A program made the position numbers and the translations under genes. From NCBI GenBank assembly GCA_017592665.1, contig JAGFNW010000011.1, positions 203,124 to 267,123 of the forward strand: a stretch of DNA of 64,000 nt. The letters are read 5' to 3'. Below, in pieces: positions 62,942-64,000 of this stretch. Within the stretch, counting starts at the first letter, position 1, and each line of letters starts with the position of its first letter. Source of the DNA: Streptosporangiaceae bacterium NEAU-GS5. Its GTDB lineage: Bacteria; Actinomycetota; Actinomycetes; Streptosporangiales; Streptosporangiaceae. The notes under the pieces were generated by a model. The model was not told the DNA's origin and ran no database searches. It saw only the letters and a program-made list of their open reading frames with translations.

Positions 62942-62972
62942 CTCGTAGGTCTACTTCCAGTAGTACTACGAG
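62942..62972. promoter_or_regulatory. Inverted repeat just upstream of cydA
   Basis: CTCGTAGgtCTAC (62942-62954) and GTAGtaCTACGAG (62960-62972) are inverted copies of 13 bp, matching at 11 positions, with a 5-nt spacer. The left arm overlaps the cydA Shine-Dalgarno. It could be an operator for a redox or oxygen regulator or an mRNA hairpin that masks the ribosome site. It does not resemble the Rex consensus. Confidence 0.5.
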
Positions 62973-63100
62973 TTGTAGAGCAACGCGCTGCGATCTTAAT
63001 CACATGACTGGATCACGAAAGATCATGGCTTCGGCGGGCAGATGTTGCCGTTACCGGTTCGGCGGATATTTCTCTAGTGTCTCGGCATCGGAGGTGCGGC

Positions 63101-63847
63101 ATGAAGGTGGTCGGCAGCGCCCTGCTCGGGGCGCCGCGCGCGCAAGTGTGGGCGGCCCTGCAGGATCCAGCGGTCCTCGTACGGACCATTCCCGGCTGTG
63201 AACGGCTCGAGGCGGTCGGTGACGAGGTCTACAAGATGACCGTGAGCGCGGGCGTCGCCTCCGTGAAGGGCGTCTATCAGGGCGAGGTCGCCCTGACCGA
63301 CCCCGAGGAGCCGGAGCGGTTCGTGCTGCGCGCCCGCGGCCAGGGGACGCCCGGCACCGTGGACGCCACGGTCCAGGTGCGGCTGAGCGAGGTCGACGGC
63401 GGCACGCGGGTCGACTACGACGCGGACGCGGTCGTCGGCGGCATGATCGGCGGCGTCGGCCAGCGCATGCTCGGCTCGGTGGCCAAGCGCACGGCCGGCG
63501 AGTTCTTCTCGGCCGTCGAGAGCGCCATCCTGTCCGCCGACGAGACGCCTGCCCAGGAGGTGACCGTTGTCCACGGGATGACCCCTGTGGCGGGGGCGAC
63601 CGCGGGCCACGGGGCGGCCGCGCCGACGCTGCCGGTCATCAGCGAAGACGAGCTGGCCGGCATCCGGGAGTCGCCCACCCCGCCGCCCGAGCGGCCCACC
63701 CGGCCGGTCCAGTCCGGCCAGGTGTTCACACGTCCTCCCAAGCCGCGAAAGGAGGGCCCGTCGCGTGCCGCGCTTGCCGCGTTCGCCCTCGGCGCCTTCA
63801 TCGCGCTTGTCGGTGTGCTGGTCGGCTATCTGATCGCCCGTGCCTAG
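63101..63847 (+). CDS. CoxG-like SRPBCC protein with C-terminal membrane anchor
   Basis: 248 residues from the ATG at 63101, with GGAGG 6 nt upstream. The N-terminal SRPBCC/CoxG (START-like) domain fills about 1-145 (VVGSALLGAPRAQVWAALQDPAVLVRTIPGCERLEAVGDEVY; ARGQGTPGTVDATVQVRL). A Pro/Thr-rich linker leads to one transmembrane helix at the C-terminus (ALAAFALGAFIALVGVLVGYLIA). CoxG proteins accompany molybdenum hydroxylases; here it lies 2.5 kb from the hydroxylase operon, beyond cydBA. A role in tethering or maturing that enzyme at the membrane is inference. Confidence 0.87.
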   Translation: MKVVGSALLGAPRAQVWAALQDPAVLVRTIPGCERLEAVGDEVYKMTVSAGVASVKGVYQGEVALTDPEEPERFVLRARGQGTPGTVDATVQVRLSEVDGGTRVDYDADAVVGGMIGGVGQRMLGSVAKRTAGEFFSAVESAILSADETPAQEVTVVHGMTPVAGATAGHGAAAPTLPVISEDELAGIRESPTPPPERPTRPVQSGQVFTRPPKPRKEGPSRAALAAFALGAFIALVGVLVGYLIARA

Positions 63848-63883
63848 AGCCCTCCCGCGGCACTAGATGATCGATTCCAAGGG

Positions 63884-64000
63884 TCAGTGGTCATAGGCGG
63901 TCAGTGCGCGCATGACGGGCTGGCCAGTCTGGTCGTTGTGCCAGATCGCTGCGGTGAGTGCGAGGATGCGCTGCAGGACGCGGACGGCCACGCCTGCGGG
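63884..64000 (-). mobile_element. IS982-family transposase, C-terminal end (runs off the right edge)
   Basis: The last 38 codons of a minus-strand frame encode PAGVAVRVLQRILALTAAIW, then HNDQTGQPVMRALTAYDH and a stop. The LALTAAIWHN and LTAYDH motifs are the conserved terminus of IS982-type transposases of actinomycetes. The insertion-sequence end should lie within the 36 nt between this stop and the CoxG-like gene, but no inverted repeat can be confirmed because the other end is outside the window. Confidence 0.72.

Overview
The window is GC-rich chromosomal DNA with closely packed, often 1-4 nt overlapping genes, frequent GTG/TTG starts, a WhiB-family regulator, mycothiol-associated DinB-like proteins, several ECF sigma factors with paired anti-sigma-like genes, and a [4Fe-4S] APS reductase cluster with an actinobacterial leader peptide. 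Together these point to a filamentous actinomycete. A member of Streptosporangiales (Nonomuraea-like) is my best guess, but that is inference. About 55 protein genes are supported. I saw no rRNA, tRNA or CRISPR array. The only mobile element is the tail of an IS982-type transposase at the right edge.

Layout. 1-2965: the start of an ATP-dependent DNA ligase, a RibD-like reductase and the glycogen debranching enzyme glgX. 3044-8650: a six-gene operon read leftwards (response regulator, sensor kinase, lipoprotein, membrane-fusion protein, ABC ATPase, FtsX/MacB-type permease). 8722-9150: an OsmC peroxide-resistance protein. 9194-13110: a guanidine-I (ykkC) riboswitch followed by a ureohydrolase with guanidine-hydrolase features and a complete ABC importer, all translationally coupled. 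13290-20128: ECF sigma/partner pairs, secreted and hypothetical proteins, and an AidB-like dehydrogenase. 20159-22272: an EACC1 plus caspase-TPR conflict module. 22332-25449: glyA, a YihY-type membrane protein and a DinB-like protein. 25510-29058: the sulfur assimilation operon (operator-like palindrome, promoter, leaderless leader peptide, sulfite reductase, zinc ribbon, APS reductase, chelatase).

28995-36213: an ECF sigma/anti-sigma pair, a DUF1707 protein, an anchored solute-binding protein with a vWA protein, and an ankyrin/HEAT protein. 36413-39676: rsgA, a phosphoribosyltransferase, a decayed cydB tail, whiB, and a ferredoxin-like protein behind an IdeR/DmdR-type iron box. 39687-49603: glpD, an AGPS-like FAD oxidase, a metallophosphoesterase, a family-A polymerase-like protein, an MFS transporter and a Ser/Thr kinase. 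49684-60529: a purine/ureide locus with a fused AllF-AllG protein, AllH, PucR, an NCS2 permease and a three-subunit molybdenum hydroxylase. 60636-64000: cydBA, a CoxG-like protein and the IS982 remnant.

The main functional stories are three. (1) A guanidine-sensing, import and hydrolysis operon. (2) A purine-to-oxamate nitrogen-salvage locus in which two subunits of oxamate carbamoyltransferase are fused through a tandem-repeat linker, with a palindrome suited to PucR in the divergent promoter. (3) A sulfur reduction operon controlled by a promoter that places the transcription start at the AUG of a cysteine-containing leader peptide. A predicted caspase-based conflict system is the most defence-like element.
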